Assembly (NCBI GenBank): GCA_000818945.1
Contig: KN805395.1
Coordinates: forward strand, 170,749 to 234,748
Origin: Schizochytrium sp. CCTCC M209059
Lineage: Eukaryota; Sar; Bigyra; Thraustochytrida; Thraustochytriidae
DNA length: 64,000 bases
Direction of reading: 5' to 3'
The translations under genes and the position numbers were made by a program. Positions within the stretch are counted from its first letter, which is position 1; every line of letters starts with the position of its first letter. The notes beneath the pieces were generated by a model. It did not search any database. It saw only the letters and a list, made by a program, of their open reading frames with translations, and was not told where the DNA came from. Below, piece after piece: positions 11,644 through 22,107 of the stretch.

Positions 11644-12460
11644 TCAAGTCTGAGTATCAGCACCAGCACTCGCCCGGCTCGCGGCAAGTGCCGCGGCCGC
11701 CTCCTCTTGCTGCTTGCGCGCCGCGACGACATCACTGCAGTCGCTGACGTCCTTGAGCCAAAGTTTGAGGCGAAAGGCGTCTACCCCGTTTAAATAGTAC
11801 TTGCACAGCCTCTTGTCCCGGTAAAAACCGAGATTCTCGTACAAGCGCATCGCTGCCTTGTTCGTGATCTCCGTCTCGAGCACAGCCTCGTCGCATCCAA
11901 TGGCGACCATTTCCCGAATCGCCAGTGTTACGAGCGATGAGCCAATTCTTTTTCTTCGCAATGTTGTGTCAACCGCCAACATGGCAATGTACCCACGATA
12001 CCGCTGCCGACGAGAATGATCGGCCTTGCACACAATGACGCCGACCATCTTGTCCTCTTGGTCTTCGTCGTACGCAATAATGCACAATTTGGGCCAGCCC
12101 CGGATAAAGTATCTGTACGTGTAAATCGAGTACGGCTCGCTAAGATCTTTGTCGATCATTGCGATGATGCTCCCCAGCTCCGACTCGTCCTGTATCATCG
12201 CACCGGGACCGAAACGAAAGAAAAAGGCGTCTGTCTGTCAGTCTCGCAAATTGCCACAAACATCGCAATGAACTTGTTTCTTTCTCTTGCGCCCCGCAAA
12301 CCAAAGGCTGCCACAAAGAATCACTCACCTTAAAGTAGTCGTACCGGATGGACCCCCTACGCCCCACGGTGCGCGGCCCGTCGTCCGCGCGCGCGGGCTC
12401 GGGGCCCAGCGCCACGGCCTTGGTCGCGGCCGCCGAGGGCTCGCTCGCCGTCGCCGCCAT
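11644..12460 (-). CDS. NAA30: N-alpha-acetyltransferase 30 (NatC catalytic subunit), two exons
   Basis: Coding sequence is complement(join(11644..12189, 12329..12460)), 225 residues. The intron at 12190-12328 has an AAG/GTGAGT donor and an ATACAG acceptor, phase 0. Exon 1 encodes 44 residues ending RYDYFK, and exon 2 continues DESELGSII. The GNAT fold is clear: LSEPYSIYTYRYF at about 60-72 is a NAA30 signature, the acetyl-CoA loop RRKRIG is at about 122-127, LYENLGF at about 160-166 and YYLNGVDA at about 175-182. NatC acetylates N-termini beginning Met plus a hydrophobic residue, on the ribosome with NAA35/NAA38. The Ala/Gln-rich C-terminal tail is outside the family core. The exon join is inferred but restores the family's expected N-terminal segment exactly. 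Confidence 0.95.
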
Positions 12461-12791
12461 GATGGACCCCCCAGAAAAAAGCCCGCCTGCCTACACGCGC
12501 CAAGCAAGTCGGTAACCTCGCGCGCCGCGGCGGCCCCGTGCGAGCGCGCAGAGCCCAGCCGCGCCCAGCCGAGCCGAGCGGAGCTATCGCGTTTGGAGAC
12601 GAGGTGATCGCGATCGATCCATCGATTAATTGCTCGTTCCACATTATTATATGGCCGCGCCTATGCCGGGGAATCTGGCTGGGGCTCGCTGCGAGTTTAG
12701 TTTACCCGGTGCTCAGACGGCCTTGATTCTCGGTCGAAAGAGGCTAGATCAGGGCGCGGCAAGACTCGCAGAGTGCCCCAATATTTCGCCG

Positions 12792-12823
<32 letters not shown>

Positions 12824-13068
12824 AGCAAACAAACGAGCTTCTTTCTTTCTTTTTTCTTTCTTTCTTTTCTTTCTTTCTTTCTGTCCTCGAAGGCGAACTC
12901 GGCGGAGTCCACGCGCGGCTTCAGATCGCAAGCGCGTCGAGGCCGCGGGACGACCACGCACGTGCGGCTGGAGAACGCAGACCTCGGCTCCGTCGGTGTC
13001 CAAGACAGAGAGATTTGCAGCAAGGCCGGCACCGAAGGAAAGCCGCGCCAGCGCGCACGTCCGGGACC
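12461..13068. promoter_or_regulatory. Divergent promoter region, NAA30 / REEP gene
   Basis: About 600 bases separate the two start codons, so a shared bidirectional promoter is likely by position. It contains a GCAA tract at about 12793-12823 and a TTTC tract at about 12838-12882. No coding potential is recognised. Confidence 0.5.
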
Positions 13069-14062
13069 ATGAGCGTCGAAGGTAGGTAGCGCGCATACGC
13101 GGCCAGCGGCGGCGCTGGTGCTGCTGGTGCTGCTGGTGCTGCTATTGCTGCGAACGTCGCAAGAGGCGATACGTGCAGGGAGAGAGAGGAGTACGCAAGC
13201 CAAGCTTGGGGAACGAAAAGGACCTTGAGAGTGATCAATCTTGCTCTTTGACTGTGATGGCAATCAAGCCCGTTACAATCGCGTACTTTCTTGCTCCGTT
13301 TGCTGTGGCGAGCAGTCATGGAAGCAAAACGAAAGAAACTAACAGACGTTGAACCTTCGTCCTTCATACAGGTAAAACCGCAGAGCCTTCCACGATGACA
13401 AAAATGTCAGAGGCGACTGCTGATCTCGAGAGGGATCTCGAGGATTTTGGTACGTTGCGTACAAGACCGAAATCCATACTCTTTAAGCCGATGACTCACT
13501 CCCTTCCGCACGCGCATCTACGCTCGATGTCTCACTCTCACGTTTCATGGTTCTGACGTTTCCAGCATGGCTACGAGCGGTTGAGGAGAAAACGATGATC
13601 CCCAAAACTGTCATCGCCTCGGTGCTCGGCCTCACCAGCTTCGTAATCATGTATGTCGTCGCTGGTCCTGGACTTTTGTGCAACCTTGTCGGCTTCGTCT
13701 ACCCGGCATATGCCTCGTTCAAGGCGATTGAGACGGAACAAAAGGATGATGATACCCAGTGGCTTACGTATTGGGTCGTCTATGCCGTGTTCAACCTCGT
13801 AGAGACCTTTGCGGGAATCATCCTCTTTTGGTTCCCCTTTTACTACTCTTTCAAGTTTGGCTTCCTCATTTGGCTTTTTCTCCCCAACGTACGCGGAGCT
13901 CAGTATCTGTACTCAAACTTTATCCTACCCATGTTTCTCCAGCAGGAAAAGCGCTTTGGTGAGGCCATGGAGCGTCTTGCATCGGGTAACGACTTTGATG
14001 AGCTCGATGCCGAGGACGACGACGAAGACGAGGACTCCTACGAAGGCAAAAAGACGCGTTAA
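13069..14062 (+). CDS. REEP/HVA22 (TB2/DP1) family ER-shaping protein, three exons
   Basis: Coding sequence is join(13069..13081, 13372..13449, 13566..14062), 588 nt and 195 residues. Exon 1 is only 13 bases (Met-Ser-Val-Glu and the first base of Gly) before a GTAGGT donor. Exon 2 runs from CATACAG/GT to a GTACGT donor, and exon 3 starts after TTCCAG. All three joins stay in frame. Exon 3 carries the TB2/DP1/HVA22 domain: the LVGFVYPAYASFKAIE motif, then WLTYWVVYAVFNLVE and a second hydrophobic hairpin ending LPNVRGAQYLY. These proteins insert hairpins in tubular ER membranes and shape them. The C-terminus is strongly acidic. Without introns the protein would lack a proper N-terminus, so the splice model is preferred, though transcripts would be needed for the tiny first exon. 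Confidence 0.9.
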
Positions 14063-14509
14063 ATAAATTTGCCAAAGCTGAATTGAAACTAAAGAATTCT
14101 ATTCCGAGCTGTTCTACTTCCGTGGGCTCATTGCCATCATGTTCTTGGTCAAGCCTTGTTGTAAAAACTTGAAGCAATATCAACCGGTCAATCTAGCTGC
14201 TTTTCTGCAATAGTTCAAGATTTCCCTGCTTTTTTGGCATTCATTCATGTTTCTCTACAAGTCTTCATTCAATACAGAAAATTATCTTGGGCAATCGACG
14301 GTAACTTCAGACGCCTGGAGTAGGCTTTTGGTTGACCGTCACAAATTAAACATTGAGTAGGCCAAAGACTATACGCCGTTTCCAATGTCGTATCGGCCTT
14401 GGTGAAAAAAGAAGAAAAGATAAGAAAAGAAAAACAGCACAAAAAAGAATCACGAAACGAGGTTTTCGTAGAGGCAGATCCGAAATTGAGAAAACCTCCT
14501 GCAAAAAAA
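14063..14509. other. Intergenic region, 3' flank of REEP and leader of PsuG-PsuK
   Basis: AT-richer sequence with no gene seen. Just before the start codon at 14510 it becomes purine- and A-rich (about 14403-14510). An open frame extends upstream from that ATG, but its translation is low-complexity Lys/Glu and looks like leader sequence. Confidence 0.5.
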
Positions 14510-16954
14510 ATGCTCGCGCGGGGCGCTAGGCTTGGGGCTCACGGCGCGCTCTGGCGAAGCGCGAGTGCGGGCGCGGGTAGAGCCGCCGGCAGCACAGCGC
14601 CATGCGGACCCGCCTCCGCGCTGGCCGTCTTCAGCTGGGACGGCCCAACCGCCGCGTCCGGGGCTGCACAACAGAGCAGGCCTGGTGGTGTCCCGCGCCA
14701 ACAACGACGCGGTTTGTACATGAACAACGGCGAGATCAAGCTCAGCGCCGAGGTCGAAAGGGCTCTCCATGCAGGAACTCCCGTTGTGGCGCTCGAGTCG
14801 ACCATCATCGCGCACGGCATGCCGTACCCCCAAAATCTTCAGTGTGCGCTTGAGGTCGAGGCCATCGTCTACGAAAATGGCGCAACTCCAGCTACAGTGG
14901 CCGTCATTGACGGCGTACCCTGCGTCGGCTTGGATCGGGAAGACCTCGAAAAGCTCGCCACACTCCCTCCCGAGCAAGTCCGCAAATGTTCACGTCGCGA
15001 TCTTCCCGTGAGCATCGCGCTCGGCGAGTGTGCTGCCACCACGGTTGCTTCAACCATGATCCTTGCCAAGCAAGCAAACGTTCAAGTCTTTGTCACGGGA
15101 GGCATTGGCGGTGTAAGTTCTCTCTTTTTGACTTTTTTTGCCATGTACTGCGCTTGAAGCGTCCGTACAACCCCAAACCAACCCAATCCTACCATCGCAC
15201 CACAACTTGCTTGCATTTTTGCAGACTTGCAATTTTGCAGACTTGCAATTTTGCAGACTTGCAAGTTTATAGACTTGCATACACGTCGAACCCGATTCGG
15301 ACTGCCATGAATACTGACGTTCTCTCCCCCCCCCCCCCCCCAGGTGCATCGCGGCGCGTACGATGGCGAGGACCCTTCCCTGGATGTAAGTGCAGACCTT
15401 GTCGAGCTTGGTCAGACCAACATGGCCGTTGTTTGCGCAGGTGTCAAGTCGATCCTCGACATCGGCCGCACGCTCGAGTTTCTCGAAACGCAGGGCGTCA
15501 CTGTCGTCACCTACGGCCAGGACAAGTTCCCGGCCTTCCTTACCGCATCCTCGGATTGGGATTCGCCCATCCGCCTTGATGACACCCAGGAAATCGCCTC
15601 CGTCATTCATGCCAGCAACAATGTTGTCGGACTGCAAAGCGGATCTCTCATTGCTGTTCCCAATCCGGAGCCTCTTGATCAAGCAGTGCACGACGAGGCC
15701 TTGGCTCAAGTCCTTCAAGAGGCCGCTGATGCAAAAATCACTGGAAAGGCGCTCACACCTTTTCTCCTCAAACGACTCAATGAAGTCACACAAGGGTCCT
15801 CCCTCGAAGCCAACGTTGCGCTTGTGAAAAACAACGCGCGTATCGGCGCAGAAATTGCCGTCAAACTCAACTCTCTCCGACGCAAAGCCATCTCAATGCC
15901 CTCGCGTAAGCACGAGGCAAGTGGCCGCGTGCAGCACTTGCTCGTTGTTGGCGGCGCCGCTATTGACATCCACGCCTTCCCGCGCGAAGGTCCCTTCTTC
16001 CATACCTCGAACCCAGGAAAAATCCGGGAAGAGTTTGGCGGTGTTGGACGCAACATTGCCGAATGCATCGCCAACCTTGAGCAAGCTCGCTACACGAGCG
16101 ATCCTACTGGCGACGTGCTCCACACAGGCCTCATGACAGCCATCGGGCAAGACAACCGCGGTCGGAGCATCCTGGAACACTGCGCAGAGTGCGACATCGA
16201 TACGTCCATGGTCCAAGCCTTTAGCGAAGACGCCACTTCGACGTACTGCAGCATTGCTGACGCTTCGGGTGATCTTTTAGTATCCATTGCCGACATGGAC
16301 GTTTTTGACCACCTTTCGTCCTTTCAGCCGGACGCACAATTTGACAAGTACGACTTTTTCGTCATTGATGCAAACATGCCCCCAGGTCTCATCGAACGTC
16401 TTTGCCAACGAGCCGAGCTCCGCCAGATCCCAGTTCTCTTTGAGACTGTATCCATGACCAAAGGAACACGAGCCATCCCGGTACTCAGCAAACTCACCAT
16501 CATCACCCCCAACCGTGATGAGGTTACCGCTCTCGCCGAAGAGATCGCAGGTGACAAGCGCTACGCGGGTGGCTCTATTCAAGAGGATGCGCGTCTTGTC
16601 GCGCAGAGCATGCATACGCCCGGTGGCCCACCAAAGTTTGTCCTCGTCACTCTTGGCGAAGACGGCCTCTTGGAAGTGCGCTGCGACCCGGACGGCGAGG
16701 TCCACGAAATCGTGCACCCTGCGCGCCACGTTGCCATCGACATGATCAAGTCCAGCAACGGCGCTGGAGACACCTTTGCGGGGTCGCTGGCGTGGAGCCT
16801 TCTTGCTCGCCAAAGCACCAAGAGAGGAATCCGAGCCGAGCTCGAGGAAAACATGGCCTTTCACATCTCTTTTGCCATGGATGCTGCATCACTCGCCCTG
16901 CAAACGCCGATGGCCGTCCCAGAAGACTTTTCATCGCTGCCGCTCAGCACATAA
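14510..16954 (+). CDS. Pseudouridine-5'-phosphate glycosidase / pseudouridine kinase fusion, two exons
   Basis: Coding sequence is join(14510..15112, 15344..16954), 737 residues. Residues 1 to about 65 are Arg/Ala/Ser-rich and acid-poor, like a mitochondrial presequence. The PsuG (indigoidine synthase A-like) domain, about 70-365, shows ALESTIIAHGMPYPQN, VTGGIGGVHRGA (rebuilt exactly across the splice) and TYGQDKFPAF. A PfkB-type kinase domain, about 385-730, follows with the substrate-side GGVGRN motif and the NGAGDTFAG anion-hole/catalytic motif near the C-terminus. PsuK phosphorylates pseudouridine to its 5'-phosphate and PsuG splits this reversibly into uracil and ribose 5-phosphate, so one polypeptide can run the whole catabolic route. 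Such fusions are known in eukaryotes. The start at 14510 is the first ATG of a targeting-like sequence. Confidence 0.93.
15113..15343 (+). other. Intron of the PsuG-PsuK gene with minisatellite and C15 tract
   Basis: Donor GGT/GTAAGT, acceptor CAG/GTG. It contains four to five copies of a roughly 16-bp unit (AGACTTGCAATTTTGC and variants, about 15215-15277) and a run of about 15 cytosines immediately before the acceptor that serves as polypyrimidine tract. The intron is supported because splicing rebuilds the conserved GGIGGVHRG motif. Confidence 0.9.
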
Positions 16955-17237
16955 AGAGGGAGAACACAGTGCCGTCAAGAGTTCCTTCGCAAAGAAGAGA
17001 CGTCGTGCCCGTCCGCCACGCCCATTTTTCAACATTTAGAGGCTCGGCAAAAGGCTTGCTTTGCTTCAAGGCTGAAAGGTTGCATGCTGCTTTGAACTAG
17101 AGTCGACCTAGTTTGTTTCCTCTTTCCTTCTCAATTTTTAAAGAATCAACTTTCATCCAAGTAAGCTTTCTGCGTTATCTGTGATGGTATTTCATAGGAA
17201 AAGAAGAAGAAGAGAAAAAAAGAAAAGTTTACGGCAT

Positions 17238-19904
17238 CTAGTTTGTGTCGGTGCTCACATCCTTTGAGCTTGCTTGAAGACCTGCAGCGCTGAGCACTTG
17301 GCCAAGCGACTTGATGGCGTCTAATTTAGACGTCCTTTCCTTTTGCAATTCGGCCTCGGCGCGCTGGATGATTCCGCGCAGCTGTTGCGTCGCCGAGGGG
17401 TCGCAGTCAGCCAGTAACGTGACGCCGCGGCGAGCTTCCTCAAGACATGATTTCCACTGCGCCTTCTCGGCCCGGCACGCGCATAATCGTGTCCATCCTT
17501 TTCCATACGCTTCATCCGCTGCAATGGCAGCTTTGGCGTCTTGCATAGCATATCGAAAATCTCGGAGACTCTGGTAGCACGCAGCCCTATTGCTGTGCAG
17601 AATCGCGAGCGCGCGAGCATGTTCCTGTTCCGCGTCTGTCTCGGCTTTTTGTAGGCCCTGGAAGCTCTGCAGAGCACGAAGCGCGTTGGTGTACGCCACC
17701 ACAGCGCCGGAAAAGTCTCTAGCTCCGAAAAGGTCTTTACCTAGATCCTTAAATTTTTGCATTTCCCGTAGCAACTGACTTTGGCATTCTTGTTCTTGCG
17801 TGGGTTGCAAGACACCCGACGAGAGACGCGCCGCAGCTGCCTCGTAGCGTCCAGTCTCGATGAGGATCTCGCACAATCCACTCGCAGCCTCGCCAGCGAG
17901 AGCAGTAGATTGGCAGGATTCAGCATGCTCGAGGCCCTTTTCAAGGTCTGCAAAAGCGCCCTGAAGATCCCCTGTACAAGACTTTATATGCCCGCGACGC
18001 GTATACAGGCGCGCTAGCATCACGACATCTGCTCCGGCTTCCTCTTTGATCGCCGCGTCTAAGCAGGTGATAGCCTCTGCAAACTTGCTGGCCAAAACAA
18101 ACTCGATGGCTTCCTTTTCGCGACGAGGAAGCGTCCGCTGCGCAGTCACTGATGCAGGCGCAGACGTAGGTCCCACACTCTGCTTCTCATTGTCTTCTTT
18201 AATTAATTCCTCTGCTTGATCGCCCCCAAGAGGAGAAGAGGGCTCACGTTGTTGACTGGGAGAAGCTGTTGCTTCTGACGTTTCACTGCGTGGCGAGATG
18301 AGCGTGCTAACATCGGTGAGTTCGTTATCGTCCACAAGTTCCACAGGGTCTGTGACGAAGACGTCGACTGCGTTTTCATCTGCGCAAGAGCTCTGATCAA
18401 GACTAAGTGTGTCATCAGCCGCATCATCAAAGGGTGAAGAGTGGTCGGCCGGAAGATTCGATGAGAGAACCTGATTCCAGATGTTCCTTTCCGACATGGC
18501 CGCGTTACTCACCAAGCCATGCATATGCGTCTCCTCCTTTTCTTCTTCTTCTTCTTCTTCCTGTTCTTCTTCTTGTTCTTGCGCTTGCTTCCCATTCTCG
18601 TGGCGTACTTCTTGCTTTTTTCCTCCAGCCAGGGCGAAAGAAGTGACTCCATCGCTAGCGGTTTGACCCAACGTCTCCGTGGAGTCTTTCACCTTGTCGT
18701 TTCCTCGGTCGTCGGAATGGCCTAGCGGTTGGTGGTGCGCCTTAAAACTAATTTTCACCAAGGTGAGAATGTCGAGTGTCGTTACGATCTGACCTGCATC
18801 GTTTTGCACGGGAAGATGGCGGAAGCCGCGCTCAATCATAGTGCGCAAGCCCTCATACGGGTTGATGTCGGCACGCGCCGTCATGGGCCGTCGAGTCATG
18901 ATTTGTGACACTTGCATTGTCGCTGCATCTGCGTTACGGGCAAGCACTTTTCGCACAATATCGGACTCGGTCAGAATGCCAAGCAGAGATTTGCCCTGGT
19001 TATCCACAACCAAGAGGCTGGTCAAGCGTTGTGTACGCATGCGAGCTGCAGCGTCATAAACGCACGTATCAGCAGAAATCTGGTCGATAGCCTCTGGGCC
19101 AGCAGTGTCGCTTTGCAAGTTCCCGGCGGCAAGCACCTCTGAGCGGACTGCCCCAAGCACTCGCACGAGTTTACCCGCGGGAAACGAAAGGGTATGCGCC
19201 AGGCCAGACGCTTTGCCTGAAGCGATGGCGCCGACAATATCGACGCACCCCACGTAGTTGCATGACGCGCAATCAACAAACGGCACGTGTCGAAAGTTCT
19301 GGCGGGCCATGAGCTCTAGTGAGCGCTCAAAGTGCTCGCTGAGACGGTCGCCGTCCACATCCAGAGACACCGGATCACGTGTCATGATCGCGGCTAGATC
19401 CTCTGCTGCGGAACCCTTTTGCGCCACGACCTTGCGTACAAGGTCTTGCTCGGTGACGATACCGCGTACCGTCCGGTCCGCATTGAGCACAATGACACAG
19501 CTCTGATGCTGTACTCGAAGTCGCTCAGCAGCATCGACAGCAGATAGCCCCACAAAGTCATCATCTTGGGCAACCACCACAACGGCAGCACTTACAAGAC
19601 TCTTTGCGCGAATACGAGGATCGGACAACACGTCGAGCGCTGCATCAAGACGCGCTTCCGTGTCTGCTTCAGCCTTGTCGGCCTTGGTTTTCTTCTTGTT
19701 GAGTAGCTTCTTGCCCATGCGCGACAACGAGCCCGTTCGCAGGACATTGTTACGGTTCTTGGCCAAGAGCGAGTCATTCTCCTCATCTCCGTCGCTATCT
19801 CTGTCCTCGTCCTCGTGGCTTAGCCCGGACGTGATCTCGCTTCTCCTACTCATCATGGTCTGTCTTGGTCTGCTGGATCGAGCGCCCATCTTGCCTCGCA
19901 GCAC
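17238..19904 (-). CDS. Four-CBS-domain protein with C-terminal TPR-like repeats
   Basis: 888 residues. A basic N-terminus with an acidic patch is followed by CBS motifs at about 104-163, 173-227, 276-324 and 334-384. The second and fourth end in the paired FRHVPFVD and FRHLPVQND strands typical of CBS pairs. A long acidic linker (about 400-600) includes a Glu-run near 435-450. From about 625 to 860 there are TPR-like helical pairs, e.g. GDLQGAFADLEKGLEHAE and SNRAACYQSLRDFRYAMQDAKAAIAADE. CBS pairs usually bind adenine nucleotides and act as energy sensors, and TPRs bind proteins. The CBS part resembles plant CBSCBSPB proteins, but TPRs replace the PB1 domain, so partner or client is unknown. 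The start could also be one of the nearby downstream Mets. Confidence 0.88.
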   Translation of the reverse strand: MLRGKMGARSSRPRQTMMSRRSEITSGLSHEDEDRDSDGDEENDSLLAKNRNNVLRTGSLSRMGKKLLNKKKTKADKAEADTEARLDAALDVLSDPRIRAKSLVSAAVVVVAQDDDFVGLSAVDAAERLRVQHQSCVIVLNADRTVRGIVTEQDLVRKVVAQKGSAAEDLAAIMTRDPVSLDVDGDRLSEHFERSLELMARQNFRHVPFVDCASCNYVGCVDIVGAIASGKASGLAHTLSFPAGKLVRVLGAVRSEVLAAGNLQSDTAGPEAIDQISADTCVYDAAARMRTQRLTSLLVVDNQGKSLLGILTESDIVRKVLARNADAATMQVSQIMTRRPMTARADINPYEGLRTMIERGFRHLPVQNDAGQIVTTLDILTLVKISFKAHHQPLGHSDDRGNDKVKDSTETLGQTASDGVTSFALAGGKKQEVRHENGKQAQEQEEEQEEEEEEEKEETHMHGLVSNAAMSERNIWNQVLSSNLPADHSSPFDDAADDTLSLDQSSCADENAVDVFVTDPVELVDDNELTDVSTLISPRSETSEATASPSQQREPSSPLGGDQAEELIKEDNEKQSVGPTSAPASVTAQRTLPRREKEAIEFVLASKFAEAITCLDAAIKEEAGADVVMLARLYTRRGHIKSCTGDLQGAFADLEKGLEHAESCQSTALAGEAASGLCEILIETGRYEAAAARLSSGVLQPTQEQECQSQLLREMQKFKDLGKDLFGARDFSGAVVAYTNALRALQSFQGLQKAETDAEQEHARALAILHSNRAACYQSLRDFRYAMQDAKAAIAADEAYGKGWTRLCACRAEKAQWKSCLEEARRGVTLLADCDPSATQQLRGIIQRAEAELQKERTSKLDAIKSLGQVLSAAGLQASSKDVSTDTN

Positions 19905-20744
19905 CCAATGACGCTTTCCTTTGGTGGTGATACGTTTTCCTTTCTTCTTTTCAAGTTGCTAGCAAGAAGAGCCCTGTCGAGTACAAAGTCTCGTCGTTGT
20001 CGTAGGATTCGCTCGCCGAGCTTGAGCTCGGATCGATCGAATACTCTTGAGGGTAGGTGCACGAGTCCCCAGGTTCGCGTTTCTCCAGGCAAGACTCGCA
20101 CGTGCGCGCAGCACGCCTGGCCTCGAGACGGGCCGTCCGCACGGCCTCGTTCACGTCTGCGCTTGTCTTCTCGGTCTGTCTGTAAGCCAATCGGGCCTGC
20201 ACGCACGCCCGGCACGCACGCACGCAAGCTCGCTCGCTCGCTTTCTTTCTTGCTTGCTTGCTTGCAAACTCTTGCGGTTTCGGGTCGTGTGGGTCACGTC
20301 TCGACGCGGAATCGGGCGTTTCGAAACGGCAATATAAGTAACCTTCAGGTCTAACGGAATGGAAACCGCCCGATAGGCCTCTTCGCTTAACGACCGCGCG
20401 GACTCGAGGCGAGGCAGAATCGAAACAGAGCGCGTTGCGGACGAGCGAGCGAGCGAGCGGGCGAGCGGGCGCGCGCGCGGAGACGGCTGCGAGCGGGGCG
20501 CGCACGCGGGAGAGCGGAGGGAGAGCGACCGTAAAGTGTCGCGCATTCACGCACGTACGGCCTTCGCAGCGCGGCTTCGGCGCTGGGCCTGACGCGAGGA
20601 TCGGGTCCTTCATCCTCGACCTCGCGACGTCCGTCAAGTCAACTCTTGCCGGGCTACGGTCGCACGGCGAGTGAAACTCCACGCGCTCACCGCGCGCGCA
20701 CGTCTTGCGCGTGTACAAAGAAAGACGCGGCAGAGACGAGCACC
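19905..20744. promoter_or_regulatory. Divergent promoter region, CBS-TPR gene / RPA2
   Basis: About 840 bases between two divergent start codons. It contains a GCTC/GCTTGC tract at about 20227-20264 and a GAGC/GCGC tract at about 20438-20480. Open frames across it translate to low complexity. A shared promoter is inferred from position only. Confidence 0.5.
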
Positions 20745-21704
20745 ATGAGCGGCTATGGCGACTACGGTGATGCCGGAGGTTACGGCGACTACGGCGACGC
20801 TGGCGGCTACGGCGGCGGCGGTGGCGGTGGCGGCGGTGGCGGTGGCGGTGGCGGCTACGATACGTATGGCGGCTACGGCGACGGCGGCGCTACAAACGGC
20901 GGTGGCTTCATGAACGACGGGAACGGGAACAGCCAGGGATCCCCGACCTCGAAGCGCACCAAGGTGGAATACATGGTGCCAGTGACGATCCGGCAGATGA
21001 TCGAGGCTAACGAACAGCCAGAGGCTGGCTTTATGATTGATGGAAGACTCGTGCAGAAAGTCTCGTGCGTGGGAAAGATCATGAACACGAACAAGAAGTC
21101 AGCCAGCTTTGAGCTGGAAATCGAAGACTCGACCGGCAACTTTACTGTGCAAAAGTGGCTCCAGAACGATGAAGAAGAGATCCCAGACTTTCCTCTCGGC
21201 TCCATGGTCATGGTCTATGGCACACTGCGTACATTCAATGGCAAGAGGAACCTGAGCTGTTTTGCGGTGCGTCCTATCGACGACCAGAACATTATGACGC
21301 ACCATTTTCTCGAGGCCATGATGGCGCACCTTCAGGTCACGCAAGGCCCCGTGAACTCGAACCTGCGCGCTTCACAGCAACCTGTGATGCAGACCTCGAG
21401 TGCCATGAACTCGGGCTACGATCAGCCCGGCGTAAATCCGGCGCAGGCACTCACAAGTGCGAATGTCAACCAGGGTGGTGCGGATGGCGACCTTGCTTCC
21501 AAAGCCTTGCGCATTTTCAACGCGCCCGAAGCAGCAGAACTTGAGGAAGGCTATACCCCTGAGGAGGTTCTTGGGATCATGAATGGGCAGGGTTCCGCTG
21601 TTACCTTGCAGCAAATCATGGAAGCCATTCACAGTCTGACCAACGAAGGCCATCTGTATTCGACCATTGACGACAACCACTACAAGTCGACTGGAGAGGG
21701 CTAA
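20745..21704 (+). CDS. RPA2: Replication protein A 32-kDa subunit (RPA2)
   Basis: 319 residues, close to the usual length of about 270. RPA2 is the middle subunit of the heterotrimeric single-strand DNA-binding complex used in replication, repair and checkpoint signalling. The OB fold spans about 77-190: VPVTIRQMIEANE, then FMIDGRLVQKVSCVGKIM, an acidic ELEIEDSTGNFTVQKWL and VYGTLRTFNGKRNLSCF. The C-terminal winged helix is at about 255-319 (LQQIMEAIHSLTNEGHLYSTIDD), the part that binds repair partners. The N-terminus, normally a Ser/Thr-rich phosphorylation region, is here replaced by about 55 residues of Gly, Tyr and Asp repeats with a run of some 15 glycines. The ATG at 20745 directly begins this repeat; an upstream in-frame ATG at 20646 adds a segment unlike the family. 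Confidence 0.94.
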   Translation: MSGYGDYGDAGGYGDYGDAGGYGGGGGGGGGGGGGGGYDTYGGYGDGGATNGGGFMNDGNGNSQGSPTSKRTKVEYMVPVTIRQMIEANEQPEAGFMIDGRLVQKVSCVGKIMNTNKKSASFELEIEDSTGNFTVQKWLQNDEEEIPDFPLGSMVMVYGTLRTFNGKRNLSCFAVRPIDDQNIMTHHFLEAMMAHLQVTQGPVNSNLRASQQPVMQTSSAMNSGYDQPGVNPAQALTSANVNQGGADGDLASKALRIFNAPEAAELEEGYTPEEVLGIMNGQGSAVTLQQIMEAIHSLTNEGHLYSTIDDNHYKSTGEG

Positions 21705-22107
21705 CGAGCCGCCGCTGCTACAGCAAAGCATACGAACAACGATAACAAGAAGATGCAACTTTCTAGTAAACAAACAAAAGATAAAAAGAAAAAAATGCTG
21801 GTGAAAGTAAAGGTCATGTCTGCATACATGCCATCTATTGTCATGCCTTGTCATGAATATGGCCTGGCGCTTTCATGATCTTTGAAGGGGGGATTATAAT
21901 AGCTCGACTCTTGATCATCATCATACTATCTTCCCTTTTCATCAAGCTCTTGCCACACGCCCTCGCCGCGCGCGCAAGTGCAAAAGTCGAATCTAGGCCC
22001 TAGTTCGCTTCGACTAAAAAATTACGTTCACCAAATTCTTGGATTGGGGACACAGAAGAAACTAACATGATACAAAGATGTTTTTTTGCGGCCTGCGCGC
22101 CCACGCG
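21705..22107. other. Convergent intergenic region, RPA2 / LpxA-like
   Basis: Both genes end into this roughly 400-base, AT-rich stretch. No gene is seen. A GCGCAAGTG-type motif occurs at about 21970. Confidence 0.55.
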
